Source of the DNA: Sutcliffiella tianshenii
Lineage (GTDB): Bacteria; Bacillota; Bacilli; Bacillales; Bacillaceae_I
DNA length: 64,000 nt
Direction of reading: 5' to 3'
Assembly: GCF_016908565.1 (NCBI RefSeq)
Contig: NZ_JAFBED010000002.1
Coordinates: 372,001-436,000 of the forward strand
Below the pieces are notes generated by a model. That model had not been told where the DNA came from. It did not search any database and saw only the letters and a list, made by a program, of their open reading frames with translations. The position numbers and the translations under genes were made by a program. Below, in pieces: positions 1 to 8,504 of this stretch (the stretch's first letter is position 1; every line of letters starts with the position of its first letter).

Positions 1-6
1 GAAACC

Positions 7-42
7 CTCCTTCTATAATGGTCTACTGTCATTGTGAAGGAG
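7..42 (-). other. Hairpin covering a ribosome binding site at the window edge
   Basis: On the minus strand CTCCTTC and GAAGGAG can pair across a 22-nt loop, with AATG/CATT able to extend the pairing inside. The GAAGGAGGG half looks like the Shine-Dalgarno sequence of a minus-strand gene lying just left of the window. The hairpin sits directly after the hydroxyacid oxidase gene and has no T-run, so it is not an obvious terminator. Whether the next gene belongs to the same operon cannot be seen. Confidence 0.3.
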
Positions 43-66
43 TATATTGAGTTTTGCAAATAATAC

Positions 67-1188
67 TTAGCCTTTTTTCACTATAATTTCGGGCGATATG
101 TGTTTTATCGAGGAAAGTCCACTAAGTGCCAAAGATGCATCCACATCAGCCCCAAGATTAAGTAGCACCTGTTCCACACCCATTTGCCCGTCAGCTGCCA
201 ATCCATAAATATATGGGCGGCCAATCAGTACTGCATCTGCTCCAAGCGCAAGCGCCTTTATCACATCAGGCCCTCTGCGGATTCCACTGTCGAACAGGAC
301 TGGGATTTTACCACCTACTGCTTTTGCTACTTCCTCCAAGGCATCCAATGCCGCAATGCATCCATCCAATTGTCTCCCGCCATGATTGGAAACGATAACT
401 CCGTCCACACTATGTTCAAGGGCAAGTCTGGCATCTTCGGGATGTAGGATACCTTTTAAAAGAATAGGAAGATTCGTATGCTTTCTCAGAAAACTCAAGT
501 CCTCCCAGGAGAGGGATGGTTCGTACACTACATTGACAAGTTCCTTTAACGCAGCTTCAATATTGGCTGCTGGGCTTTCGTTTAATCGAGATAGAAAAAC
601 CGGATCGGAAAAATAGTTGCCTGCTCCCTCGCCAAGTTTCAAAGGTGAATAACCATGGGTCAGGTCTCCTTGTCTGATTCCCAATAAAGCCGTGTCTATC
701 GTTACGACAATTGCCTCGTATCCAGCTTGTTCAGCCCTTTTCACAAAGCTTGAAGTAATCTCCCAATCCTTGCTCCAATAAAGCTGAAACCACCTTGAAT
801 TATCAACTGATTCATGTGCTATTTCCTCCAATGAATAAGTGGATACCGAACTTGCAATAAATGGTACGTTCATATTTTGGGCTGCTTTTGCAGTTGCTTT
901 CTCTCCTTCCGGATGTGCAATTCCCTGCATTCCAATTGGAGCCAATATGAATGGAGTAGGGTGTTTTTTTCCAAAAAGGGTAATGGAAAGATTTCTTTCT
1001 GAGACGTCCTTCAAAAACCTCGGTCTTATTTTCCACCTGTAAAAAGCTTCCTCATTTGCCCTCAATGTCTCCTCATTACCTGCACCACTTTTGATGTATG
1101 TAAAGGCGTGTGGCGTTATTCGTTTTTCAGCTTCTTGTTCCCAATCAGTGAAATTAATTACTCTTTTTTTCAAAAGGTCATTTGCCAC
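67..1188 (-). CDS. FMN-dependent L-2-hydroxyacid oxidase (lactate oxidase/monooxygenase family)
   Basis: This family uses FMN to oxidise L-2-hydroxy acids to 2-oxo acids in the cytosol. The 373-residue protein shows the family signature SNHGGRQLDG at residues 267-276 with the catalytic base His269 and substrate Arg272. It also has Tyr137 in FQLYW, Asp165 in TIDT, Lys245, and the FMN-phosphate segments DSGIRRGPDV (300-309) and GADAVLIGRP (317-326). The start is GTG behind a strong GGAGGGGGG. It is the last gene of the SAM-riboswitch operon, 11 nt after metI, which is unusual company for a lactate oxidase. From that context I infer that the substrate may be a methionine analogue such as 2-hydroxy-4-methylthiobutanoate, but the sequence alone does not fix the substrate. 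A general lactate or glycolate oxidase remains possible. Confidence 0.85.
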   Translation of the reverse strand: MANDLLKKRVINFTDWEQEAEKRITPHAFTYIKSGAGNEETLRANEEAFYRWKIRPRFLKDVSERNLSITLFGKKHPTPFILAPIGMQGIAHPEGEKATAKAAQNMNVPFIASSVSTYSLEEIAHESVDNSRWFQLYWSKDWEITSSFVKRAEQAGYEAIVVTIDTALLGIRQGDLTHGYSPLKLGEGAGNYFSDPVFLSRLNESPAANIEAALKELVNVVYEPSLSWEDLSFLRKHTNLPILLKGILHPEDARLALEHSVDGVIVSNHGGRQLDGCIAALDALEEVAKAVGGKIPVLFDSGIRRGPDVIKALALGADAVLIGRPYIYGLAADGQMGVEQVLLNLGADVDASLALSGLSSIKHISPEIIVKKG

Positions 1189-1199
1189 TTTCCCCCCTC

Positions 1200-1874
1200 C
1201 TAATCCTTTTTAAGTGTTCTTGCCACAACATTTCCAAGGGTCTGTATGCCCTGTACCAAAAGGATTAACAGGAAGACGGTAACATACATTACTTCTTCTA
1301 CATACCTCAGATGACCATAACGGTAACCGAGGTCACCAAGTCCACCTGCACCGACAAGTCCAGCCATCGCTGTTGCCCCGATCAAGCCGATTGTTGCAAT
1401 CGTCAATCCGAGTACAATGGAAGGACTTGCTTCTCGAATCATGACATTCCAGATGATATCCTTGCTTTTTATTCCCATTGCTTCGTATGCTTCCAACACG
1501 CCTTTATCCACTTCAAGCAGGGAATTCTCCATCAGTCTTGCAATATATGGAGCAGTATACACGACTAGCGGTACCATGACACCTGCCACACCCATTGTAG
1601 TTCCTACAACTAGTTTCGTAAAAGGCAGGATAAAGAATAGGAGGATGATGAAAGGTATGGAACGTACGACATTGATCAAAATATTTAAGAGACCGTAGAT
1701 ATATTTGTTTTCCAAATTCTTTCCTGGTCTTGTCAGGACAAGGAGGATCCCAAGCGGAAGACCGATAAGTACAGAAATGAAAAGTGCGATCCCGACCATC
1801 TGCAGTGTTTCCAGAACAGCTTGCCAGACAGCATCTCCCCAGTCATTATGAAATTCGCTTATTGTTTTTAACAT
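1200..1874 (-). CDS. metI: Methionine ABC transporter permease MetI
   Basis: This is the membrane permease of the MetNIQ D/L-methionine importer. The 224-residue protein has about five hydrophobic spans. Its EAA-type cytoplasmic loop, which contacts the ATPase, is at about residues 130-150 (AYEAMGIKSKDIIWNVMIREA). The length is typical of MetI. It starts at ATG inside the end of metN (29-nt overlap) behind GGGAGCAGG, so it is translationally coupled to the ATPase. Transcription is expected from the SAM riboswitch promoter about 3 kb upstream. In Bacillus the same gene is also called metP. Confidence 0.93.
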   Translation of the reverse strand: MLKTISEFHNDWGDAVWQAVLETLQMVGIALFISVLIGLPLGILLVLTRPGKNLENKYIYGLLNILINVVRSIPFIILLFFILPFTKLVVGTTMGVAGVMVPLVVYTAPYIARLMENSLLEVDKGVLEAYEAMGIKSKDIIWNVMIREASPSIVLGLTIATIGLIGATAMAGLVGAGGLGDLGYRYGHLRYVEEVMYVTVFLLILLVQGIQTLGNVVARTLKKD

Positions 1875-2886
1875 GATGACCTGCTCCCTCCACTTGAATA
1901 TTTTGCTCTTTTAAGTATTGTATCGCTCGTTGGACCTCCGACTCCTCCCCCTTGATATGAACGAGAAGACTTCCAAAAGGATGTTCCTTTAACTGCGTGA
2001 TGTTTCCAGATAAGATATTGGGATACACATCGAATTTTTTGCTCACGACAGCCAGTGCAGGATCCTTGGAGGAATGCCCGAGGAATTTCAAAGATACAAT
2101 CTCTCCATTGTCCCCTAAATTCTCCAATAGCTCATTCGTTAGTTGATGATTGAAAATACTATTGACAAATTTCTTCGTTGTTGGATGACTGGGCGAGGTG
2201 AACACATCCTTTGTAAGTCCCTGTTCGACAACCTCCCCATTTTCCATAACAGCAACCCGGTCACAGACCTTTTGAATGACATGCATTTCATGTGTGATCA
2301 AAAGAATGGTTATACCTAACTCATCATTTATTTTTAATAATAGTTCGAGGATGGCTTCTGTTGTATCCGGGTCCAAAGCGCTGGTAGCCTCGTCGCTTAG
2401 GAGAACGCTCGGTTCGTTCGATAGCGCCCGTGCGATGGCTACACGCTGTTTCTGACCACCCGAAAGCTGGCTTGGATAAGCATCCTTTTTATCCGATAGA
2501 CCGACAATCTCCAAATACTTATCGACCCTTGCCCCTATCTCACTTTTTGAAACCCCTGTCAGTCTCAGCGGAATGGCAATATTGTCATATACGGTAGCAG
2601 TCTTGAGAAGATTGAACCCCTGAAAAATCATTCCTATTTTGCGTCTTGATGCTAATAGCTTCTTAGAGGATAGTGACGTCAATTCCAGCCCGTCAACAAA
2701 CACCTTGCCCTTTGATGGTTTTTCAAGAAGATTCACACAGCGGATCAAGGTGCTTTTTCCTGCACCACTGTAGCCGATTACACCAAAAATTTCGCCTTTC
2801 TTTACCTCCAACGTTACACCTTTCAATGCATCGATGCTGGATCTGTTGGTAACATAGCTTTTGGAGATGTTATCGAGTCTAATCAT
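1846..2886 (-). CDS. metN: Methionine ABC transporter ATP-binding protein MetN
   Basis: This is the ATPase of the methionine importer. The 346-residue protein has Walker A GYSGAGKST (38-46), the signature LSGGQKQRVA (141-150) and Walker B VLLSDE (161-166). The C-terminal 80-90 residues form the NIL domain that senses cytoplasmic methionine in this family. I chose the ATG at 2886 because GGAGGGG lies just before it; an in-frame ATG 15 nt upstream overlaps that ribosome binding site. A hairpin without a T-run separates it from metQ, and its end overlaps metI. Confidence 0.94.
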   Translation of the reverse strand: MIRLDNISKSYVTNRSSIDALKGVTLEVKKGEIFGVIGYSGAGKSTLIRCVNLLEKPSKGKVFVDGLELTSLSSKKLLASRRKIGMIFQGFNLLKTATVYDNIAIPLRLTGVSKSEIGARVDKYLEIVGLSDKKDAYPSQLSGGQKQRVAIARALSNEPSVLLSDEATSALDPDTTEAILELLLKINDELGITILLITHEMHVIQKVCDRVAVMENGEVVEQGLTKDVFTSPSHPTTKKFVNSIFNHQLTNELLENLGDNGEIVSLKFLGHSSKDPALAVVSKKFDVYPNILSGNITQLKEHPFGSLLVHIKGEESEVQRAIQYLKEQNIQVEGAGHHVKNNKRIS

Positions 2887-2920
2887 TATGTACCCCTCCA
2901 TTTTCTGAATTTATATTGTA

Positions 2921-2945
2921 GAAAGCCGCATCAATGGCGGCTTTC
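2921..2945 (-). other. Intercistronic hairpin between metQ and metN
   Basis: A perfect 9-bp stem (GAAAGCCGC/GCGGCTTTC) with a 7-nt loop lies between the metQ stop and metN start. It is not followed by a T-run on the minus strand, so it is more likely an mRNA-stabilising or partial attenuating hairpin than a terminator. That would fit the usual need for more binding protein than ATPase. Confidence 0.5.
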
Positions 2946-2957
2946 CTTTGCTTACTT

Positions 2958-3773
2958 TTACCAAGAAGGGACTACAGATCCTTCAAACGTCTCATCGATA
3001 AACTGCTTCACTTCTTCTGAATGATAAGCTTTTATCAGCTTTTTCAATACTGGATCATCCTTGTTTTCCGTACGGACGACCAATGTATTTACCCATGGGG
3101 AGTCTCCCGGTTCAATGAAAATGGAATCCTTAGTCGGAACAAATCCGAATTCCACAGCAAAGTTTGTGTTGATAGCAGCAGCTGCCAGTTCTTCCAGTTG
3201 GCGAGGAATCTGGGACGCCTCCAATTCAATGAACTCCAGGTTTTTTTCATTTTCCTCAATATCCTTCAAGGTGGCATTTGCCCCAGCGCCCTCTTTAAGC
3301 TTGATTAATCCAGCAAGTTCGAACAGCTGCAAAGAACGGGCTCCATTTGTCGGATCATTTGGCAAACCGACTTTATCGCCATCTTTCAAATCTTTTATAT
3401 CTTTAACACTTGTAGAATAAATGCCCATCGGAAAATTGACTGTTGTGGCTATGTCTGTCAATTCCAATCCCCGGTCCTTTTTGAACTGCTCCAGATATGG
3501 CTTATGCTGGAAGCTGTTCACATCAAGGTCACCCTCATCCAAGGCTACATTAGGCATTACATATTCAGTGAAGACTTCGATCTCAATATCCAGTCCGTCC
3601 TTTTCCGCGACTTCTTTCACTTTTTCCAGTATTTGCTCGTGAGGTCCTGCTGTTACCCCTACTACTAATTTATCTTCATTAAGGGCTTCGTTACCCCCTG
3701 ATTCGTTACTGCCACATGCACTAATAATAGTTAATAAAAGTACCGTAACCAACAATCCTAATAGTTTTTTCAT
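2958..3773 (-). CDS. metQ: Methionine-binding lipoprotein MetQ
   Basis: This is the extracellular substrate-binding lipoprotein of the MetNIQ importer (NlpA family). The 271-residue precursor has a type II signal peptide with lipobox IISAC and lipidated Cys20. Family features follow: VGVTAGPHEQILE, YVMPNVALDEGDLDVNSFQHKPYLEQF (about residues 66-92) and the IEPGDSPWVNTLVVR segment near the C-terminus. Its ATG overlaps the stop of the upstream dehydrogenase by 4 nt (ATGA), so the two are co-translated. Confidence 0.94.
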   Translation of the reverse strand: MKKLLGLLVTVLLLTIISACGSNESGGNEALNEDKLVVGVTAGPHEQILEKVKEVAEKDGLDIEIEVFTEYVMPNVALDEGDLDVNSFQHKPYLEQFKKDRGLELTDIATTVNFPMGIYSTSVKDIKDLKDGDKVGLPNDPTNGARSLQLFELAGLIKLKEGAGANATLKDIEENEKNLEFIELEASQIPRQLEELAAAAINTNFAVEFGFVPTKDSIFIEPGDSPWVNTLVVRTENKDDPVLKKLIKAYHSEEVKQFIDETFEGSVVPSW

Positions 3774-4864
3774 CCTGTTCTCTCCCTTTTTACATTTATT
3801 TTTTCGATTACTTCAAATGCTTGCAAAATATCTGTTGATTCAAACTTCCTTTTCATAAAGTGGATCGACTCAGAAGGCAGTAGGGTATGTTCAGCAATAG
3901 TTTCTAGAGTCTGTCTATCCTTGTTGGATATGCCAAGATCAAGAAGGTTTTTGGGAAGGTCTGTTTTTTCAAAAAAAGCAGTCAGATTGCCGATTTCCTC
4001 TACTTTCCCTTCCAATGCCAGCTGGACGAGAATTCCATAAGCGACTTTTTCTCCGTGTAATAGATGATGGGTCGAAGGGATTTTCGTTAGTGCGTTATGT
4101 ACAGAATGAGCTCCGGCAATCCTTCCAAAATGATCTGCAAAACCACCAACCATACCACCTAGCATAATGATGGCATCTGTGACAGCCCTGAAACTGGATG
4201 TGAGCTTACCCTTCTCAATATCAGAAAGGGCTTCAATTCCTTCTTCCAATATAATATTTTTACAAAGATCTGCTGACTGAAGCCCTAATTTGACTGCAAC
4301 TGGAACGGGATCGAGATCGTATATGAGGCTTTGTGCCTCATACCATTTTGCTAGAGTATCCCCGATGCCCGCCTTGTAAAACTGGATGGGTGCTTTTAGC
4401 AAAATTTCAGGTTCAACCAACACCAAAAGCGTACTTTTCGGAAAAATGGTATACCTGTCAAACTCACCATTCTCCGTATAGAAAACACTTAACGGGGTCC
4501 AGGCTGCACAAGTGGAAGCGACTGTAGGAATCAAGACAACTTCCAATCGCATTTCGTACCCCAATGCTTTAGAAAGATCCAACACTTTTCCCCCGCCAAG
4601 CCCGATGATGATATCAGCGTCCCATGATTCTGCGACTTTTCTCAACCTGTTGATTTCTTCATCCGAACATTCACCACCGTAATGCTCATAATGGACTTGC
4701 AGGGAGCCAAAATCCGGAATATGTGATTTCACGCTGCGAAGGGATTTTGTTCCGTGTACGACAAAGACTTTTTGAAACCCGTTTGTTTCTAAAAATACAG
4801 GAAGTTTCTTTAGCGCACCAACCTCTGACTGATAGATGGCAGGTGCACCCTGTACGTTAATCAA
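3770..4864 (-). CDS. hcxA: Hydroxycarboxylate dehydrogenase HcxA-like (iron-containing/glycerol dehydrogenase family)
   Basis: The product is an NAD(P)-dependent, metal-dependent alcohol dehydrogenase closely resembling E. coli HcxA (YbdH), which reduces 2-oxo acids to 2-hydroxy acids. In the 364-residue protein the nucleotide loop is GLGGGKVLD (88-96). The segments PTVASTCAAWTPLSVFY (113-129) and AGIGDTLAKWYEA (165-177) are characteristic of that subfamily. Metal ligands are Asp169, His253 and His270. The likely start is TTG at 4864, ten bases after GGGAGG; a TTG 18 nt upstream would place this ribosome binding site inside the gene. It is the first gene after the SAM riboswitch and overlaps metQ by 4 nt, which points to 2-oxo-4-methylthiobutanoate or a similar methionine-related oxo acid as substrate. 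The substrate is inference. Confidence 0.85.
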   Translation of the reverse strand: MINVQGAPAIYQSEVGALKKLPVFLETNGFQKVFVVHGTKSLRSVKSHIPDFGSLQVHYEHYGGECSDEEINRLRKVAESWDADIIIGLGGGKVLDLSKALGYEMRLEVVLIPTVASTCAAWTPLSVFYTENGEFDRYTIFPKSTLLVLVEPEILLKAPIQFYKAGIGDTLAKWYEAQSLIYDLDPVPVAVKLGLQSADLCKNIILEEGIEALSDIEKGKLTSSFRAVTDAIIMLGGMVGGFADHFGRIAGAHSVHNALTKIPSTHHLLHGEKVAYGILVQLALEGKVEEIGNLTAFFEKTDLPKNLLDLGISNKDRQTLETIAEHTLLPSESIHFMKRKFESTDILQAFEVIEKINVKRERTG

Positions 4865-4910
4865 TTCATTCCAACCTCCCAAAGATCAAATACAACAAAA
4901 ATCCCCCCTT

Positions 4911-4952
4911 GAAAACAAGAGAGGATGAGAATACAAAAAATCGTCCTCTCTT
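4911..4952 (-). terminator. Regulated terminator of the SAM riboswitch
   Basis: On the minus strand AAGAGAGGA (4952-4944) pairs with TCCTCTCTT (4925-4917), followed by GTTTTC. The 5' arm overlaps the 3' strand of riboswitch helix P1, as expected for an S-box expression platform that terminates when SAM is bound. Confidence 0.75.
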
Positions 4953-5057
4953 ATCTTCCAGAACATGAATGTTCTGTAGGAATTAGCACCTTTTCTATCG
5001 ATATAGAAAGGTTGCCGGGCGTCATAGGGCCAGTCCCTCTGCCACTCTTGATAAGAG
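4948..5057 (-). promoter_or_regulatory. SAM-I (S-box) riboswitch aptamer
   Basis: Read on the minus strand, the leader has the canonical S-box core: CTCTTATCAAGAG at the 5' end, then GAGGGACTGGCCC, ATGACGCCCGGCAACC, a variable hairpin, GGTGCTAATTCC, a hairpin made of AGAACATTCATGTTCT and the closing GATAAGAG. P1 forms from CTCTTATC and GATAAGAG. A terminator follows directly. High SAM should stop transcription of hcxA-metQNI-oxidase, and low SAM should allow it. Confidence 0.95.
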
Positions 5058-5098
5058 TTGTAATTTTTGAACTATTGAATTATTAAAAGATTAAAGCA

Positions 5099-5127
5099 AG
5101 TATATGTTGCGGAAAAGATTCTGTCAA
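5099..5127 (-). promoter_or_regulatory. Sigma-A promoter of the SAM-riboswitch operon
   Basis: TTGACA (5127-5122) and TATACT (5104-5099) are separated by exactly 17 nt on the minus strand. Transcription would start near 5092, giving a leader of about 230 nt that contains the S-box. Confidence 0.8.
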
Positions 5128-5203
5128 TAAGTTTTTTGAAATAATAAAATGTAAGCGGTTTACTACTCCTTATCTTGTTTTTGGAGTGCCACCTTTGAAC
5201 ACC

Positions 5204-5334
5204 GCTGTTGATTTCCGCATTAGGCGCAGCGACCCAAGGGGCGGTGCTTGAGCCTCCTCGGGCTACGCCCTGCGGGGTCTCAAGCCTACCGTCATCTCCC
5301 GCAGGAGTCTTCGCCTAATGCTCCAATCAACAGC
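5204..5334. repeat. 131-bp nested palindromic GC-rich element
   Basis: The ends are perfect inverted repeats GCTGTTGATT and AATCAACAGC. Inside them lie GCATTAGGCG and CGCCTAATGC, then GCTTGAG and CTCAAGC, then GGGC/GCCC around a short loop. The whole segment can fold into one long nested cruciform or hairpin. It is visibly more GC-rich than the flanking DNA and has no ORF. Similar palindromic intergenic repeats are, from memory, common in Bacillaceae genomes. I see no target-site duplication and no second copy in the window. Confidence 0.7.
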
Positions 5335-5438
5335 TAGATTCTAACAAACAACTTTATCCTTTGATGTCAGCGCCTTTTTAAAATGGCTTTGTTGAAGAAT
5401 ATAGTTGCTAAATCTCAATTTTAGGATCTCGAGGAAAA
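5335..5438. other. Spacer between palindromic element and repeat array
   Basis: No ORF, RNA or regulatory motif is visible in this short AT-rich stretch. Confidence 0.5.
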
Positions 5439-5790
5439 GCTTCATCCGGTTTAAAAGATCTTTTTCTACACTAAGTTCATAGTTTTGGTCTTCATACAGC
5501 TTATTACAACTTATGAAAACCTTTTGTCTAAACTATAATCGTAGTTATGGTCTTCATCCGCCTTATGAAGACCTTTTTCCAACGCTAGGGTCATAGTTAT
5601 GGTCTTCATCCAGCTTATGAAACCTTTTTTTCACCGCTAAGTCCGCAGTTAAGGTCTTCATTCAGTTTATGAAGCCCTTTTTCCAACACTAAAGCCGCAG
5701 TTATAGTCTTCATCCGGTTTATGAAGCCCTTTTATCTACAATACTTCCACCGTTAAGGTCTTCATCCGGTTTAGAAATTGTTTTCTGACT
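5439..5790. repeat. Degenerate tandem array, seven units with 52-bp period, each a hairpin
   Basis: The word TCTTCAT recurs at about 5439, 5489, 5551, 5603, 5655, 5707 and 5759. The last four steps are exactly 52 bp; the 62-bp step contains an extra 10 nt. A unit reads GGTCTTCAT, a 7-nt loop such as CCGCCTT, ATGAAGACC, then CTTTTT and a spacer ending in AGTTATGG. The unit at 5551 has a perfect 9-bp stem followed by a T-run on the plus strand, like a small terminator. Units have diverged, but the arms are kept. No spacers of CRISPR type and no protein-coding frame are visible. Confidence 0.8.
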
Positions 5791-5804
5791 AATCTATGAA
5801 TCTA

Positions 5805-7178
5805 TCATTCAACAAATTGTTCAGCGAATGCCAGTTGGATTTTTACTTGTTCGAATCCTGTGCCGCCTTGGCTGTTTCTGGCTCCAACTACATTTTTGGG
5901 CTGCAGGATTTCATAGATGTCTGGCTTGAAGAGTGGAGAAAATTGCTGGTATTCCTCGATATTCAGATCTAATAGGAATTTTTGATTATTGATGGCATAC
6001 AGGACGATCTTTCCGATGATTTCATGTGCCTGTCTGAACGGAAGCCCCTTTGTTACAAGATAATCAGCAATATCGGTTGCATTGGAGAAATCCTGTGAAA
6101 CGGCTTGGTGCATTTTATCTTTATTTACTGTCATGGTACGGATCATCGGTGCAAGCAGACGCAATGAGCCGTCAAGGGTAGCAACAGTGTCAAACATTCC
6201 CTCCTTGTCTTCCTGCATGTCTTTGTTGTAGGCCAATGGCAGCCCCTTCAAAACTGTAAGAAGACCGACGAGATTTCCGTATACCCTGCCTGTTTTGGCA
6301 CGAAGTAGCTCAGGGACGTCAGGATTCTTTTTCTGTGGCATGATGCTCGATCCCGTACAGAAAGCATCGTCAAGTTCTATGAATTGAAACTCCTGACTAG
6401 ACCATATAACAAGCTCCTCTGATAGACGTGAAATATGGGTCATGATCAGTGATGCGTGTGAAAGGAACTCAACGATAAAATCCCTGTCGCTCACCGCATC
6501 CATACTGTTCGGGTAAACCTTCTCAAATCCGAGCAATGATGCAGTCTGCTGTCTGTCAATCGGAAAAGTTGTTCCTGCCAATGCGCCTGCACCAAGGGGT
6601 GACCAGTTTATACGTTTCATGCTGTCCTGCAATCTTTCTTTGTCGCGCTCGAGCATCCAGAAATATGCCAAAAGATGATGAGCAAAGGAAACAGGCTGAG
6701 CACGCTGAAGGTGAGTGTAACCTGGAAGAATTGTGTCAACATTTTCTTTTGCCTGTTCCACTATCGCTTTTTGCACATCGTTCAAAAGAGCGATAATTGA
6801 TTTCGTCTGCTTGCGAAGATACAGATGCATATCTGTCGCGACTTGATCATTGCGGCTTCGACCTGTATGAAGCTTTCCTCCAACAGCTCCTATTTCATCA
6901 ATTAGCAGCTTTTCAATGTTCATATGAATATCCTCATGCTCCACAAGAAACTCTACTTCGCCCTTGTTAATTTTTTGTTGTATTTTTACTAAACCTTCCT
7001 TGATCGTCTTTGCATCTTCCGTAGAGATGATGTCACAATCGCCGAGCATCTGCACATGTGCGATACTGCCCTCGATATCTTCATTGGCCAACTCTTTATC
7101 AAAAGTGATAGAGGCAGTGAACTCTTCTACTAGCTTGTCGGTTTCTTTGGTGAATCTTCCGCCCCATAGTTTAGACAT
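5805..7178 (-). CDS. argH: Argininosuccinate lyase
   Basis: The enzyme cleaves argininosuccinate to arginine and fumarate, the last step of arginine synthesis. The 457-residue protein has the fumarase/aspartase-superfamily signature [12 protein letters not shown] in the catalytic loop (about residues 280-290), the N-terminal LWGGRFT motif and the [10 protein letters not shown] substrate segment. Its length is normal for ArgH. It follows argG after 32 nt and should be co-transcribed with it. No clear terminator follows; the downstream sequence enters the 52-bp repeat array. Confidence 0.97.
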   Translation of the reverse strand: MSKLWGGRFTKETDKLVEEFTASITFDKELANEDIEGSIAHVQMLGDCDIISTEDAKTIKEGLVKIQQKINKGEVEFLVEHEDIHMNIEKLLIDEIGAVGGKLHTGRSRNDQVATDMHLYLRKQTKSIIALLNDVQKAIVEQAKENVDTILPGYTHLQRAQPVSFAHHLLAYFWMLERDKERLQDSMKRINWSPLGAGALAGTTFPIDRQQTASLLGFEKVYPNSMDAVSDRDFIVEFLSHASLIMTHISRLSEELVIWSSQEFQFIELDDAFCTGSSIMPQKKNPDVPELLRAKTGRVYGNLVGLLTVLKGLPLAYNKDMQEDKEGMFDTVATLDGSLRLLAPMIRTMTVNKDKMHQAVSQDFSNATDIADYLVTKGLPFRQAHEIIGKIVLYAINNQKFLLDLNIEEYQQFSPLFKPDIYEILQPKNVVGARNSQGGTGFEQVKIQLAFAEQFVE

Positions 7179-7210
7179 AGTGTGAAAGCCTCCATTTCCA
7201 TTGTAATAGT

Positions 7211-8425
7211 TTAATAGCTTGCTACTTTTTCCTTTTTATGAATTCCTGCATATACCTTGGTTGGCAGGCCCCAAAGCTTGATAAAGCCCACAGCAGCGTC
7301 ATGGTCGAACATATCCCCTTTGGAATAGGTTGCCAGTTCCTCATTGTATAAGCTATTTTCAGATTGGCGCCCGACTACAGTGTGGTTCCCTTTTTGGAGC
7401 TTAACACGAATTTTTCCGCTCACATGCTTCTGTGTTTCTTCTACAAAAGCTTGCAGTGCTCCCACTAACGGGGAATACCATAGTCCCTCATAAATGACTT
7501 TAGCCATTTGCTGATCGATGGAAGTTTTAAATTGGGTCACTTCTCTTGGCAATGTCAAAAATTCCAATTCCTTATGTGCCCCAATTAGGATTAGAGCTGC
7601 CGGATTCTCGTAGACCTCACGGGATTTAATTCCCACTAGACGGTTTTCAATATGATCGATGCGGCCAACTCCATGCTTCCCACCTATTTCATTTAGTTCT
7701 TCTATCAAAGGTACAAGATCCATATTCTTATCATTAAGTGCTACAGGTACACCTTTTTCAAATGTGATCTCAAGGTACTCCGGCTGATCTGGAGTCAATT
7801 CAATCGGATTCGTCCATGCAAATGCTGCTTCTGGTGCTTCATTCCATGGGTTTTCCAAAACACCAGCCTCACATGCTCTTCCCCAAATGTTTGCATCAAT
7901 TGAGAAAGGATTATCCAAGTCCACCGGAATAGGAATCTCATGCTTCATTGCATATTCGATTTCTTCATCACGTGTCATTCCCCATTCACGAACTGGTGCG
8001 ATTACCTTCAAGTCAGGGTTGAGCGCCTGGATGCTTACCTCGAAGCGGACCTGATCATTTCCTTTCCCGGTACAACCATGTGCGACGGCTACCGCTCCCT
8101 CCTGTTCAGCCACTTCTACCAACAGCTTGGAGATCAAGGGGCGTGAGAGTGCTGAGGATAATGGGTATTTCCCCTCATACATCGCATTCGCTTTAAGTGC
8201 CGGAACGATATAATCCTTCGCGAGCAGTTCTTTTGCATCAACCATGATTGCTTTGATGGCTCCTACATTCAACGCTTTTTGCTGAATGGAATCAAGGTCC
8301 TTCCCTTCTCCTACATCCAGTCCGAGTGCAATAACATCATATCCATACTTTTCTTGGAGCCATTTAACGGAAACGGAGGTATCAAGCCCTCCGGAATATG
8401 CCAAAACAACTTTTTCTTTAGCCAA
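7211..8425 (-). CDS. argG: Argininosuccinate synthase
   Basis: The enzyme joins citrulline and aspartate with ATP to give argininosuccinate. The 404-residue protein starts with the ATP-pyrophosphatase P-loop [16 protein letters not shown] (8-23) and has [14 protein letters not shown] (about 115-128), which binds citrulline and aspartate. The start is TTG, eight bases after GGGAGGA. It has its own promoter and an ArgR-box-like palindrome directly upstream, so it forms a second arginine transcription unit with argH. Read-through from argF is also possible, because I see no terminator in the 68-nt gap. Confidence 0.97.
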   Translation of the reverse strand: MAKEKVVLAYSGGLDTSVSVKWLQEKYGYDVIALGLDVGEGKDLDSIQQKALNVGAIKAIMVDAKELLAKDYIVPALKANAMYEGKYPLSSALSRPLISKLLVEVAEQEGAVAVAHGCTGKGNDQVRFEVSIQALNPDLKVIAPVREWGMTRDEEIEYAMKHEIPIPVDLDNPFSIDANIWGRACEAGVLENPWNEAPEAAFAWTNPIELTPDQPEYLEITFEKGVPVALNDKNMDLVPLIEELNEIGGKHGVGRIDHIENRLVGIKSREVYENPAALILIGAHKELEFLTLPREVTQFKTSIDQQMAKVIYEGLWYSPLVGALQAFVEETQKHVSGKIRVKLQKGNHTVVGRQSENSLYNEELATYSKGDMFDHDAAVGFIKLWGLPTKVYAGIHKKEKVASY

Positions 8426-8462
8426 GTCAATCTTCCTCCCTGAGAATAAAAATCTATCTTGT

Positions 8463-8476
8463 TGTATTTTTATACA
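8463..8476. promoter_or_regulatory. ARG-box-like operator of argGH
   Basis: TGTATTTTTATACA is a perfect palindrome (TGTAT, four bases, ATACA) at the +1/-10 region of the argG promoter. It differs at two positions from the core of the known ARG box TGAATWWWWATTCA. A closely related word lies in the argC promoter. Binding by ArgR/AhrC with arginine is inferred. Confidence 0.65.
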
Positions 8477-8504
8477 TTATAACGTAAAAAAAATCATCTT
8501 TCCA
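8476..8504 (-). promoter_or_regulatory. Probable argG promoter
   Basis: On the minus strand TATAAT (8481-8476) is preceded at 17 nt by TGGAAA (8504-8499), a weak -35 that overlaps the end of argF. The -10 touches the ARG-box-like palindrome, a position suited to repression. Confidence 0.5.

Noticed and set aside
5151-5165. cre-like word TGTAAGCGGTTTAC between the SAM promoter and the palindrome
   Set aside because: The right half does not match, and it is upstream of the promoter without a clear target.
5439-5790. Possible CRISPR array
   Set aside because: The units diverge along their whole length, there are no identical repeats with unique spacers of usual size, and no cas genes are present.
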